The notes under the pieces: generated by a model
Seen by the model: only the letters and a program-made list of their open reading frames with translations
Told to the model about the DNA's origin: nothing
Database searches by the model: none
Part shown: positions 22,000 through 28,624 of the stretch, one piece after another
Numbering within the stretch: the stretch's first letter is position 1
Layout of the letters: each line of letters starts with the position of its first letter
DNA from: Flavobacteriaceae bacterium
GTDB lineage: Bacteria > Bacteroidota > Bacteroidia > Flavobacteriales > Weeksellaceae
NCBI GenBank assembly: GCA_018260565.1
Contig: JAGLAZ010000016.1
Coordinates: 1 to 34,024 of the forward strand
Reading direction: 5' to 3'
Length of the DNA stretch: 34,024 bases
Position numbers and translations under genes: made by a program

Positions 22000-22301
22000 G
22001 TATTATAGAGGTTTGGGATCATTACATCTAACACCCGACGAAGGTTTAATTCTAAGGCTGGATGCTTGCCTTCTAATTCCAGTACAATGAGGGTGAAGAG
22101 TTTTGTAATGGCTTCATATGCCGCATATTCGGATTTCCTTGTAAATTCAGGAACGAATTTGATTAGTTCCTTTTGTATTTCTCCCGTGTAGACGCTGGTA
22201 TCAATTGCCCGAAGCAACTCAATGGGTAGCGCCAAAAAGCAATACTGATATGGAGACGCTTTGTCATCATAGATGGCCTTATCTTCTATGGAGAGGTGCA
22301 T
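21987..22301 (-). CDS. Unknown helical protein of the island
   Basis: 104 residues, helical, Leu/Glu-rich, no membrane segment or motif: SPYQYCFLALPIELLRAIDTS and KHPALELNLRRVLDVMIPN are typical stretches. It starts 8 nt after a terminator hairpin (22309-22335) for the upstream lipoprotein gene, so it must be read by read-through or from an internal promoter. It is coupled by overlap to the small lipoprotein gene at 21817. Confidence 0.5.
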   Translation of the reverse strand: MHLSIEDKAIYDDKASPYQYCFLALPIELLRAIDTSVYTGEIQKELIKFVPEFTRKSEYAAYEAITKLFTLIVLELEGKHPALELNLRRVLDVMIPNLYNTCLN

Positions 22302-22303
22302 AA

Positions 22304-22335
22304 TAAAAAATCCGTCTCAGTTAAAAGACGGATTT
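22304..22335 (-). terminator. Terminator of the lipoprotein gene
   Basis: Perfect 10-bp stem AAATCCGTCT (22309-22318) with AGACGGATTT (22326-22335), loop 7 nt. On the minus strand it is followed by a T tract, ending 8 nt before the next start codon (22301). Confidence 0.75.
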
Positions 22336-22345
22336 GCTTATAATT

Positions 22346-22750
22346 TTAATTCTTCACCAATCTTAAATCCACAACATCAGCAGGTGCACTTTCCTTATAC
22401 ATGGAGACTTCTGCATTAGTACCCGTCATGGTTTTTATGTTAATTATAGACTTACCATAAGTAGGTGAAGTGGTTACCACTTGTGAATTGTTATCGTATT
22501 TATAGGTTCCACCATCAGGGGTTCCCATATAATTTGTGGTATACGTTCCATCGCTTTTTAGATTAATATAATAATTGAGCATCTGCATAGACTGCCATGC
22601 ACCGGCAGCATTTTTATATTCATTCATTTTCCAATTACCAACAACATCATATTTAGGCTGTGGGGTTGTGGAAGTAGCTTCATCTCTTGAACAACTCGTT
22701 ACAGAAACCGCTGTTAAAGCCAAAAAAGAGAAAAATAATATTTTTTTCAT
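22346..22750 (-). CDS. Lipocalin-like surface lipoprotein (moron gene)
   Basis: 134 residues. MKKILFFSFLALTAVSVTSC gives a lipoprotein signal with lipobox TSC (Cys20). Residues SRDEA after Cys carry Asp-Glu at +3/+4, similar to the lipoprotein export signal that sends Bacteroidota lipoproteins to the cell surface. The rest is a small beta-barrel of lipocalin style (VVGNWKMNEYKNAAGAW, LKSDGTYTTNYMGTPDGGTYKY). It has its own promoter (22767-22774) and terminator, the design of a moron gene expressed from the prophage. A surface shield or host-fitness role is inferred. Confidence 0.7.
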   Translation of the reverse strand: MKKILFFSFLALTAVSVTSCSRDEATSTTPQPKYDVVGNWKMNEYKNAAGAWQSMQMLNYYINLKSDGTYTTNYMGTPDGGTYKYDNNSQVVTTSPTYGKSIINIKTMTGTNAEVSMYKESAPADVVDLRLVKN

Positions 22751-22766
22751 GGATTAAAAATTTGAC

Positions 22767-22774
22767 CAAATATA
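22767..22774 (-). promoter_or_regulatory. Own promoter of the lipoprotein gene
   Basis: TATATTTG on the minus strand, 16 nt before ATG 22750, fits TAnnTTTG. No clear TTG at -33. It lies just after the stop of the RHH gene. Confidence 0.55.
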
Positions 22775-22783
22775 ACTAAAATA

Positions 22784-22969
22784 TTAATTGTTTGATGATT
22801 TTTCATCCTCCAATCTTACAAGATGCTCAATAAGATGGGTTTTAGTCATTTGCTTTCGCTCTGCTACTCTACTCAGTATTTCTAAAAAAGACTCGGTAGT
22901 ACGCATAGAAAATCCAACTTTTTTAATTAAAATTTTATTATTTGTTGATTCTTTGTCTGGTTTTTTCAT
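22784..22969 (-). CDS. Ribbon-helix-helix DNA-binding protein
   Basis: 61 residues. The stretch KILIKKVGFSMRTTESFLEILSRVAERKQMTKTHLIEHLVR fits the RHH fold: a strand of alternating residues, a helix, a turn (KQMTKTHL) and a second helix. Proteins of this kind bind DNA as dimers, inserting the ribbon into the major groove at short palindromes. The start ATG 22969 follows the -7 box by four nucleotides (near-leaderless). Its promoter and the divergent one at 23094-23125 each hold TGTATATACA, so it is probably autoregulating and controls the antirepressor operon. Confidence 0.7.
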   Translation of the reverse strand: MKKPDKESTNNKILIKKVGFSMRTTESFLEILSRVAERKQMTKTHLIEHLVRLEDEKSSNN

Positions 22970-22973
22970 GCAG

Positions 22974-22981
22974 CAAAGATA
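22974..22981 (-). promoter_or_regulatory. Promoter of the RHH gene
   Basis: TATCTTTG on the minus strand (TAnnTTTG), four nt before ATG 22969. The palindrome TGTATATACA (22990-22999) lies in the spacer upstream of it. The -33 region has TTACC instead of TTG. Confidence 0.55.
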
Positions 22982-22989
22982 TAATTTTA

Positions 22990-23111
22990 TGTATATACAC
23001 GGGTAAATACCTATGTTAATGATTGTATATACCTATGTATACAAATTATTCTCGTTGATAATCAACAACTTATAACATTTTTTATTAAAAGTCTTGTTTT
23101 ATGTATATACA
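22990..23111. promoter_or_regulatory. Operator array (TGTATATACA family)
   Basis: TGTATATACA palindromes at 22990-22999 and 23102-23111, TGTATATAC at 23024-23032 and TGTATACA at 23036-23043. TACCTATGT also repeats at 23008-23016 and 23030-23038 (22 bp apart). The two full copies sit inside the spacers of the divergent RHH and DUF2693 promoters, where a bound protein would block polymerase. The RHH protein next door is the natural candidate. Confidence 0.65.
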
Positions 23112-23125
23112 CTGGTATATATTTG
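23094..23125 (+). promoter_or_regulatory. Promoter of the antirepressor operon
   Basis: TTG at 23094-23096, 21 nt, then TATATTTG at 23118-23125, a full Bacteroidota-type promoter. The palindrome TGTATATACA (23102-23111) is in the spacer. ATG 23145 is 20 nt downstream of the box. Confidence 0.7.
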
Positions 23126-23144
23126 CATCATAATAATACAACAC

Positions 23145-23459
23145 ATGACAACATTTAGAAGCACAGTATTTCAGAGAGCATATAGCTTAATGAGAAAAAC
23201 AGGTAAAAGTTTTGCGGTTTGTCTTTCAAAGGCTTGGCAGCTTTACAGGCTCGCAAAGAAAATGCGAAATGATATAGTTGAGTTTACCTATGAGAAAGCA
23301 GACGGCACACTTAGAAAGGCGGTAGGCACTTTAAAAGATGTAGGGCAATTTGTAAAAGGTACTGGCAACCCTGCGACCGACAAAGTATTTCACTACTGGG
23401 ATTTAGAGCAGGCAGGTTTTAGATGCTTTAAAATAGAAAATTTAGTAACAATCAAATAA
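23145..23459 (+). CDS. DUF2693 SH3-like barrel protein
   Basis: 104 residues from ATG 23145; an upstream in-frame ATG at 23094 falls on the promoter. The N-terminal part is basic and helical (RAYSLMRKTGKSFAVCLSKAWQLYRL). The C-terminal part is the DUF2693 pattern: IVEFTYEKADGTLRKAVGTL, a loop, then FHYWDLEQAGFRCFKIENLV. This family is common in Bacteroidota phages and plasmids, function unknown. First gene of a five-gene plus-strand operon ending with the antirepressor. Confidence 0.75.
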   Translation: MTTFRSTVFQRAYSLMRKTGKSFAVCLSKAWQLYRLAKKMRNDIVEFTYEKADGTLRKAVGTLKDVGQFVKGTGNPATDKVFHYWDLEQAGFRCFKIENLVTIK

Positions 23460-23467
23460 TCATAAAA

Positions 23468-23800
23468 ATGAAACTATCAAACAGAGACAGCCTCGTTGTG
23501 TCAATATTAAAGGATGCAATCATATTCCAAAGAATTTCCAACGCTATGTTTAGAGCGGTTAACGCCTTCAATAATGGCATGAAGGATTTTGAGCCTGAAC
23601 AGCACTATTCCGGACTTTCCAACGCCTTGCAAGTCTTAGGTATAGATGATAGCCATGAAATCAGAGACGAATTAGTCGAGGTGTTTCTACAAGACCTCGA
23701 AAAGGATAGCGAAGTTTCTGCCGATGCGGCAGCTTTAGACATCTTTTACAGATGGGCATTTCTAATCAAAGATTTTTATACCACAAAATTATCAGCGTAA
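23468..23800 (+). CDS. Unknown helical protein, paralogue A
   Basis: 110 residues, helical. It is a clear paralogue of the protein at 24026-24358: both have a D-A-[IV]-I-F-Q-R-I-S segment near residue 16, an N-A-L motif in the middle, D-E-L about residue 67 and end in [KL]-SA. Function unknown. It lies between the DUF2693 gene and a 70-residue gene, in an operon under a promoter with an RHH-type operator. Confidence 0.6.
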   Translation: MKLSNRDSLVVSILKDAIIFQRISNAMFRAVNAFNNGMKDFEPEQHYSGLSNALQVLGIDDSHEIRDELVEVFLQDLEKDSEVSADAAALDIFYRWAFLIKDFYTTKLSA

Positions 23801-23802
23801 CC

Positions 23803-24015
23803 ATGACAGCATCAGCATCTAACACCTCAAGAAACCGTAATAAACTGCACAAAATTGTGCAACTCTCTAAAAAGGATAAACAAGCTTTAGAATTTGAACC
23901 ACAGGCTGACACTTTAATTAAAGCTAAAGAAAGAGCGCAAAAGGCATACAGGTTTATAGTAGAGAACGGGCTTCTACACGAATTTACAGACTACATCAAT
24001 TACAAAACAGCTTAA
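23803..24015 (+). CDS. Small basic unknown protein
   Basis: 70 residues from ATG 23803; an earlier in-frame ATG at 23752 overlaps the upstream gene too far to be favoured. Basic N-terminal part (SNTSRNRNKLHKIVQLSKKDK) and helical remainder (KAKERAQKAYRFIVENGLLHEF). It is flanked by the two paralogues A and B. No family recognised. Confidence 0.55.
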   Translation: MTASASNTSRNRNKLHKIVQLSKKDKQALEFEPQADTLIKAKERAQKAYRFIVENGLLHEFTDYINYKTA

Positions 24016-24025
24016 AAATATACAA

Positions 24026-24358
24026 ATGACACTTTCCGAAAACAATCAAATGGCAATTAGAGTATTAGCAGATGCCGTGATATTTCAAAGAATATCTTAC
24101 TCCCTTCAAAGAGCCGCAAGTGCTTTAAATTTAGCAAACGGCGAAGAATTTATCCCAGAACGAGGGTACAAAGGCGTAAATAATGCCCTTGAAATGATTG
24201 GCGTAACTGACCCCCACCTAAAAGATGAATTATTTAGCATTTTCGCATCAACTACCTATGATGAATGGGATGTAGACCATGATGAACTGGCCAATAAAAT
24301 TTTTATGGACTGGATTCTTCAAATCAAAGAGCATTACACATCTAAAAAATCCGCATAG
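24026..24358 (+). CDS. Unknown helical protein, paralogue B
   Basis: 110 residues, same length as paralogue A at 23468, with shared motifs DAVIFQRIS, NALEMIG, KDELFSIF and an end IKEHYTSKKSA. The C-terminal half is more acidic (DEWDVDHDELANK). It is separated from the antirepressor gene by two nucleotides, so probably co-translated. Function unknown. Confidence 0.6.
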   Translation: MTLSENNQMAIRVLADAVIFQRISYSLQRAASALNLANGEEFIPERGYKGVNNALEMIGVTDPHLKDELFSIFASTTYDEWDVDHDELANKIFMDWILQIKEHYTSKKSA

Positions 24359-24360
24359 TT

Positions 24361-25080
24361 ATGGAAGAGTTAATAAAAATAACAGAGCAAAACGGCGCAA
24401 AAGCCGTAAGCGCAAGAGAATTGTATGATTTTTTGGGATACAATAAAGCGCATTGGGCAAAATGGTATCGTAAAAATATTGAAGAGAATGAATTTGCTTT
24501 TGAGAATGTTGATTTTCAGACCTTCACCCTTGATGTGAACGGTAATTCTACCAAAGATTTTGCCTTATCAATTGACTTTGCAAAAAAGCTATCAATGATG
24601 GCTCGAACTGAAAAGGGTGAAGCAGCCCGCCAATATTTCATTCAGAAAGAAAAGGAGGCCTTGCAGAAGTCTACATTTGAAATACCCCAATCCTTTGCAG
24701 AGGCTTTGCGTTTGGCGAGTGAACAGGCAGAGCGTATAGAATTACAGGCGATAGAGCTGAAAAAACAGGCTCCAAAAATAGAATATGTAGATACGGTTTT
24801 ACAATCCAGCAGCACCTATAACATCAACCAAATAGCAAAGGAATTGGGAATGTCTGCGGTTACTTTGAACAAAAGGTTAAATGATATGGGTGTACAATAC
24901 AAGCAGAACGGCTCTTGGCTATTGTATCATAAATACCAAGACAAAGGCTATACAAAAACAAAAACGCATACCTACACAGATAGCCACGGCAATACCCAAA
25001 GTAATATGCAGACCGTCTGGACAGAAGAGGGCAGGCTATTTATCCACCATCTTTTTAAAGAGAAGCAAAAGAGCGCATAA
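24361..25080 (+). CDS. AntA/KilAC-domain phage antirepressor
   Basis: 239 residues. Residues ~1-100 are an AntA/AntB-type domain (SARELYDFLGYNKAHWAKWY, then DFALSIDFAKKLSMMARTEKG). Residues ~140-235 are a KilAC DNA-binding domain (SSSTYNINQIAKELGMSAVTLNKRLNDMG, then KQNGSWLLYHKYQDKGYTKTKTHTY). Antirepressors of this layout relieve phage repressors, usually by protein contact, to trigger the lytic programme. Last gene of the plus-strand operon with a strong terminator at 25086-25110. The likely target is the XRE repressor at 1900-2169. Confidence 0.85.
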   Translation: MEELIKITEQNGAKAVSARELYDFLGYNKAHWAKWYRKNIEENEFAFENVDFQTFTLDVNGNSTKDFALSIDFAKKLSMMARTEKGEAARQYFIQKEKEALQKSTFEIPQSFAEALRLASEQAERIELQAIELKKQAPKIEYVDTVLQSSSTYNINQIAKELGMSAVTLNKRLNDMGVQYKQNGSWLLYHKYQDKGYTKTKTHTYTDSHGNTQSNMQTVWTEEGRLFIHHLFKEKQKSA

Positions 25081-25085
25081 AGACA

Positions 25086-25110
25086 AATCCCCGGTAATTC
25101 GGGGATTTTT
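25086..25110 (+). terminator. Intrinsic terminator of the antirepressor operon
   Basis: Perfect 8-bp stem AATCCCCG (25086-25093) with CGGGGATT (25100-25107), 6-nt loop, then T residues. It starts 6 nt after the stop codon. On the minus strand the T run is weaker. Confidence 0.8.
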
Positions 25111-25127
25111 TATCATTATGTTTTACT

Positions 25128-25343
25128 TTATTCCTCCAATAGCGTAACATTGTATTCTTCGTCAATCTCAATAATGCCATTACAATTCTTTATTGCTTGA
25201 AAAACTTTATCTTTATAACTATCGTTTTTCAATATGAATGAGCGGTAAAAATCAGTACCAAAACACAAACTTATTCGTATTGTGTCATCTGGATCGATAA
25301 TATATTCAATAATTCGGACATTGTTTAAATTTATAATAATCAT
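25128..25343 (-). CDS. Small unknown beta-rich protein
   Basis: 71 residues, beginning MIIINLNNVRIIEYIIDPDD, probably mostly beta. It has its own TAnnTTTG box (25360-25367) 16 nt upstream. It is the last minus-strand gene of the right-hand structural block before the island. No family recognised. Confidence 0.5.
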   Translation of the reverse strand: MIIINLNNVRIIEYIIDPDDTIRISLCFGTDFYRSFILKNDSYKDKVFQAIKNCNGIIEIDEEYNVTLLEE

Positions 25344-25359
25344 ATTGTTATGTTTAAGT

Positions 25360-25367
25360 CAAATATA
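25360..25367 (-). promoter_or_regulatory. Promoter-like box before small gene
   Basis: TATATTTG on the minus strand, 16 nt before ATG 25343. The -33 region reads TTA at the right distance instead of TTG. The intervening 25344-25454 gap also has an A/T-rich inverted repeat, TATTAAAAT...ATTTTAATA. Confidence 0.5.
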
Positions 25368-25454
25368 CTATTAAAATGGTTATTTTAAGACTACTATTTT
25401 AATATCATTGAGGCTTTTGATATTCTTTTATTTACACAAGTTCCGGGGATATTT

Positions 25455-25793
25455 CTATTTGTTATCTGCAATAAAGTTTTGCAAGGTGTGAACGTACTTG
25501 CATGGCGCATAGGTAACCTCGCATCCGTCTACAATACCAACTTCGTCCATTTTTTCCAACCTAAACTCAAACTTATCAAATTGGTAGAGTCTTAAGGTCT
25601 CATTGTATTCAAAATTTAACCTACTTAGAGTATCAGCATTAATTCCAAGCGGCTTTAAATCTGCATAGGGAATGTAATTAACAGATTGGAAACCTCTATC
25701 TATTTCACAAAATTCATCTTCTAATGATTTGATAATATGAATTTGCCCTTTATATTCAACGAAATTCCCTATTCTTAATTCTTTCGCTTCCAT
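25455..25793 (-). CDS. Conserved Bacteroidota phage protein, unknown
   Basis: 112 residues. ELRIGNFVEYKGQIHIIKSLE at the start and APCKYVHTLQNFIADNK at the end match a common small protein of Bacteroidota phages with an RIGN..V..KG opening and a YVHQLQN ending. Function is unknown. It starts at ATG 25793, overlapping the upstream stop as TAATG. Confidence 0.65.
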   Translation of the reverse strand: MEAKELRIGNFVEYKGQIHIIKSLEDEFCEIDRGFQSVNYIPYADLKPLGINADTLSRLNFEYNETLRLYQFDKFEFRLEKMDEVGIVDGCEVTYAPCKYVHTLQNFIADNK

Positions 25794-26197
25794 TATTGTT
25801 TAACAGCCTCAAGTCCGTTTTTATTTATTACCCAAGTCTTTTCTCCCATGTCATTATAATATTCAACAACCGGAGTTTTTTCAATATCATCAAAATAAAT
25901 CTTTGCGGGATTTAAGGATGGATAATCTTCCGAATCAAATGGAACTAATTTGATGTTTTTATTAGCCAGAATTTCTTGTTTATCAACATAAACTCCGATT
26001 TCATGATTTGGGTCAATATATGCTTTTGCATTTTTACTCACCTCATATAAAGAGCGTATTACGCAATTTCTCGCATATTTTTTCACCCGTATTTCATCCT
26101 CTATTATGAGTTCATTAAATAATTTTTCTTTATCCGATGTACAAAACTCTTTATTTTCTCTTAGGATATTTATAAGCTTTTCTAAAGGTGTTTCCAT
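25793..26197 (-). CDS. Unknown protein after MuF gene
   Basis: 134 residues from ATG 26197 (METPLEKLINILRENKEF); a GTG at 26212 also opens the frame. TATATTTG lies five nt before ATG 26197, so a leaderless start from a local promoter is possible. Alpha/beta, acidic, with YFDDIEKTPVVEYYNDMGEKTWV near the end. No motif recognised. Between the head-morphogenesis protein and a conserved small protein. Confidence 0.5.
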   Translation of the reverse strand: METPLEKLINILRENKEFCTSDKEKLFNELIIEDEIRVKKYARNCVIRSLYEVSKNAKAYIDPNHEIGVYVDKQEILANKNIKLVPFDSEDYPSLNPAKIYFDDIEKTPVVEYYNDMGEKTWVINKNGLEAVKQ

Positions 26198-26211
26198 ACT
26201 CAAATATACCA

Positions 26212-27270
26212 CTAATTCAGAAACTTACGATTGTTTTCTATAAATTCAGGCTTCCGTTTCCAGTTCTTCATCTTTTCAGCATTTTCATTTACCCAGTTGG
26301 TAAATTGAGGAGGCAAATCACCAACATAATTAGCAGATTTTTCGGGCGGTTCGTTACGCCCTGAATTAATCTCTTTTATTAATTCTGAATTTGTCTTTAA
26401 AATGCTGGTTCTGAAACATTTACATCCCACATGCCATTTACTCCATTTAAAATCTTTGCGGTACCTACCTTTTAACTCGTCGCAGATGTCGTAGATTTTA
26501 TGCGATGGCGACAAATGTATTTCCACCCCCACCACGTCATTATTCTGCTCTAATCTTAGCTGTTCCGCTTCACGATAGGCCGTATTAATCTCATTGGCAG
26601 CAAGCCTCAAGGCGTTCTTATGTGCCGAGCGATACACACCCTGCCCGGGCTTGTATGCTTTAGCCGCTTTGGAAAGTTTCAGGTTCCCATGCTTATCTCT
26701 TACCTTTCTGTATAAAGCCTCCGGATTGTTTAAAAACTTCTTAATATCTCTTGCTAATTGTTGCGCTGAAATACCGTCCTTTAACGCTAAATCAATTGCT
26801 AATTCAATGTTTTCTTGCGCCTGTTTCCCAATATCCCACACACGCTCTGAAATGGTAAATTTACCAGCTTTCCTGTGCTGAAAAGCGTCTAATGCGGTTT
26901 GATTATGGCTTTGTTGTGCAAGCTTCTTTAACTCTCTTGTATATGCTTCAGGTTTAAGTCTGTTTTTTATTTTATCAAGTGTAGCCTGTTTGACAGCATT
27001 TGCCTTTAGATTGGCTAACTCCCATTCTTCTGCATTACCGATTTTGATGAGCGCCGTTAAATCTTTGATGTACTTTAAAAATATATCATCTGCATACTTT
27101 TGAAGATTATTATGCTTTTTAAACTGAAATAATTCTTCACTTAATTGCGCTTTAACAGCTATGACAGAGATACTTTGGATTAAATCTTCAAAGATTTTTT
27201 CCATGCGCTTCAAGTAAAGGTTTAACCTTCTGCGATGCCTTCCGTCAAAATCGTCAGTAATATCTTTCAC
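26212..27270 (-). CDS. MuF-like (SPP1 gp7) head morphogenesis protein
   Basis: 352 residues, mostly helical. The conserved MuF region is visible near 230-300: LAANEINTAYREAEQLRLEQ, then PSHKIYDICDELKGRYRKDF and WSKWHVGCKCFRTSIL. That matches the family's R..N.AY.EA and H..C.C plan. It follows the portal gene as in SPP1. It is packaged in small copy numbers and assists head assembly and DNA ejection in known members. No toxin domain is fused. Confidence 0.8.
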   Translation of the reverse strand: MKDITDDFDGRHRRRLNLYLKRMEKIFEDLIQSISVIAVKAQLSEELFQFKKHNNLQKYADDIFLKYIKDLTALIKIGNAEEWELANLKANAVKQATLDKIKNRLKPEAYTRELKKLAQQSHNQTALDAFQHRKAGKFTISERVWDIGKQAQENIELAIDLALKDGISAQQLARDIKKFLNNPEALYRKVRDKHGNLKLSKAAKAYKPGQGVYRSAHKNALRLAANEINTAYREAEQLRLEQNNDVVGVEIHLSPSHKIYDICDELKGRYRKDFKWSKWHVGCKCFRTSILKTNSELIKEINSGRNEPPEKSANYVGDLPPQFTNWVNENAEKMKNWKRKPEFIENNRKFLN

Positions 27271-27276
27271 AAACTA

Positions 27277-28623
27277 TCAAGCTGTAAAATCATTGGCGTT
27301 GGTTAGCTCCATACGCATGTTAGCCTCGTCTTGTATCTGCTTTATCATTGTTTTTGGGTCTTTAACGCCAACCATTTTCATAGTATATTCTTGAGAATAC
27401 ACGGGCTGATTCCCATTGGCTTCCATGGCGAATTTCACTAAAGCCTCTTCATTATCAATTTTGAAAAGGTTTATTTGCGGTTCAATATTTAGTTCTAAAT
27501 TCCTCCAAGCCGGATTAAGGAAGGTTAAAAAGGATTTGAACACGTTTATCTGCCTCTTAAGGTTTGAAATGTACATTGGCATCCGCTTCATCGCCTTTAA
27601 ATGTGGCCCGATAAACATACTGGCACCATTTCCAGAAGCGAGGATATTGGCTACCGAAATAATATTCTCAAATGAGAAGTCCGGTGTCGCTGTAAATGAG
27701 CGAATGACTTTTTCTAAGCGTTGGATTTCTTTTTCAATGGATTCTGTTGCATTAGGCTGATTTACAAATTCTGCATCTGCATTTTCACCTAATTGAAGGA
27801 CACGACCGCTTTTATCTTTACTTAATTGACCGGTTACCGTGCCTCTTAACTTTAAAATAGGAAATGCGAACCTGTCATTACTTTCTGCTGAATTTGAATA
27901 GATGGCCTCTAATCGTTCTATTGCCGGCTGAACGCACTCCCATTCAGTCTCCGGATAAGGGAAATAGACTACTGGGATTTTACCGTAATCATTTTTTTTG
28001 ATAACTGGTGTGAGATCATTGGTAAAAGTTATTATTTCTTCATCCGTATAAACTTCAAATATAGTATCATCACCCACTTTAAACTCCCTGCTAAAAGAGG
28101 TCATATTACCGTTATTATCAAACATAGGATACAGATTATACTTATCTGGTGTCAGAAGCTTTATATAGACTTTTCCGGGCGAATTAAAGCCGTAAATATC
28201 ATTTTCTTCTACAATAGAATATGTAAGTATCGCACATTCAGTGTATTTGGAACAGTTCTCTGCAATCTCCTTGTAAATATCCTGCATCTTGAGGTTATCA
28301 TGAAGCCTGATAAAAGCATCATAAAGAGTTGTGTCCTCTGAATTGTTGATGTATGAAACAGGTTTTCCGAATAAGAAGGTTACAGCTACTGTTGTGATCT
28401 CCTGCTGGTAAGGTAACCCTATGCGGTTTAATGGTACGGTTATGGTTCTTTTTCTCTCGATACTATTTTCATCTATATAGTCTGTAAGCACATCCCTATC
28501 GGGATATTTAAGAATATTTGTAAATATCTCGTGTTTTTTTGGGTCGTACTCATTTTTAAACTTTTTAATATCCGGAAGCTCTCTACCTCCTTTATACCTT
28601 TCTATTTGTTCTGCTGTTGTCAT
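27277..28623 (-). CDS. Portal protein (SPP1 gp6-like)
   Basis: 448 residues. The start, YKGGRELPDIKKFKNEYDP then NRIGLPYQQEITTVAVTFLFGKPV, fits the SPP1 gp6-like family. The middle contains KIPVVYFPYPETEWE and FENIISVANILASGNGASMF, and the C-terminal part is acidic with helical segments. The protein forms the dodecameric ring at one capsid vertex that the terminase docks on. Order (terminase, portal, MuF) supports it. Confidence 0.85.
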   Translation of the reverse strand: MTTAEQIERYKGGRELPDIKKFKNEYDPKKHEIFTNILKYPDRDVLTDYIDENSIERKRTITVPLNRIGLPYQQEITTVAVTFLFGKPVSYINNSEDTTLYDAFIRLHDNLKMQDIYKEIAENCSKYTECAILTYSIVEENDIYGFNSPGKVYIKLLTPDKYNLYPMFDNNGNMTSFSREFKVGDDTIFEVYTDEEIITFTNDLTPVIKKNDYGKIPVVYFPYPETEWECVQPAIERLEAIYSNSAESNDRFAFPILKLRGTVTGQLSKDKSGRVLQLGENADAEFVNQPNATESIEKEIQRLEKVIRSFTATPDFSFENIISVANILASGNGASMFIGPHLKAMKRMPMYISNLKRQINVFKSFLTFLNPAWRNLELNIEPQINLFKIDNEEALVKFAMEANGNQPVYSQEYTMKMVGVKDPKTMIKQIQDEANMRMELTNANDFTA

Positions 28624-28624
28624 A

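Noticed and set aside
23094-23144. Start of the DUF2693 gene at ATG 23094
   Set aside because: This ATG lies at the promoter's -33 position (23094-23096) and before the -7 box, so translation must begin at 23145.
26212-27270. MuF protein with a fused polymorphic toxin domain
   Set aside because: The sequence ends about 60 residues after the H..C.C motif with no extra domain.
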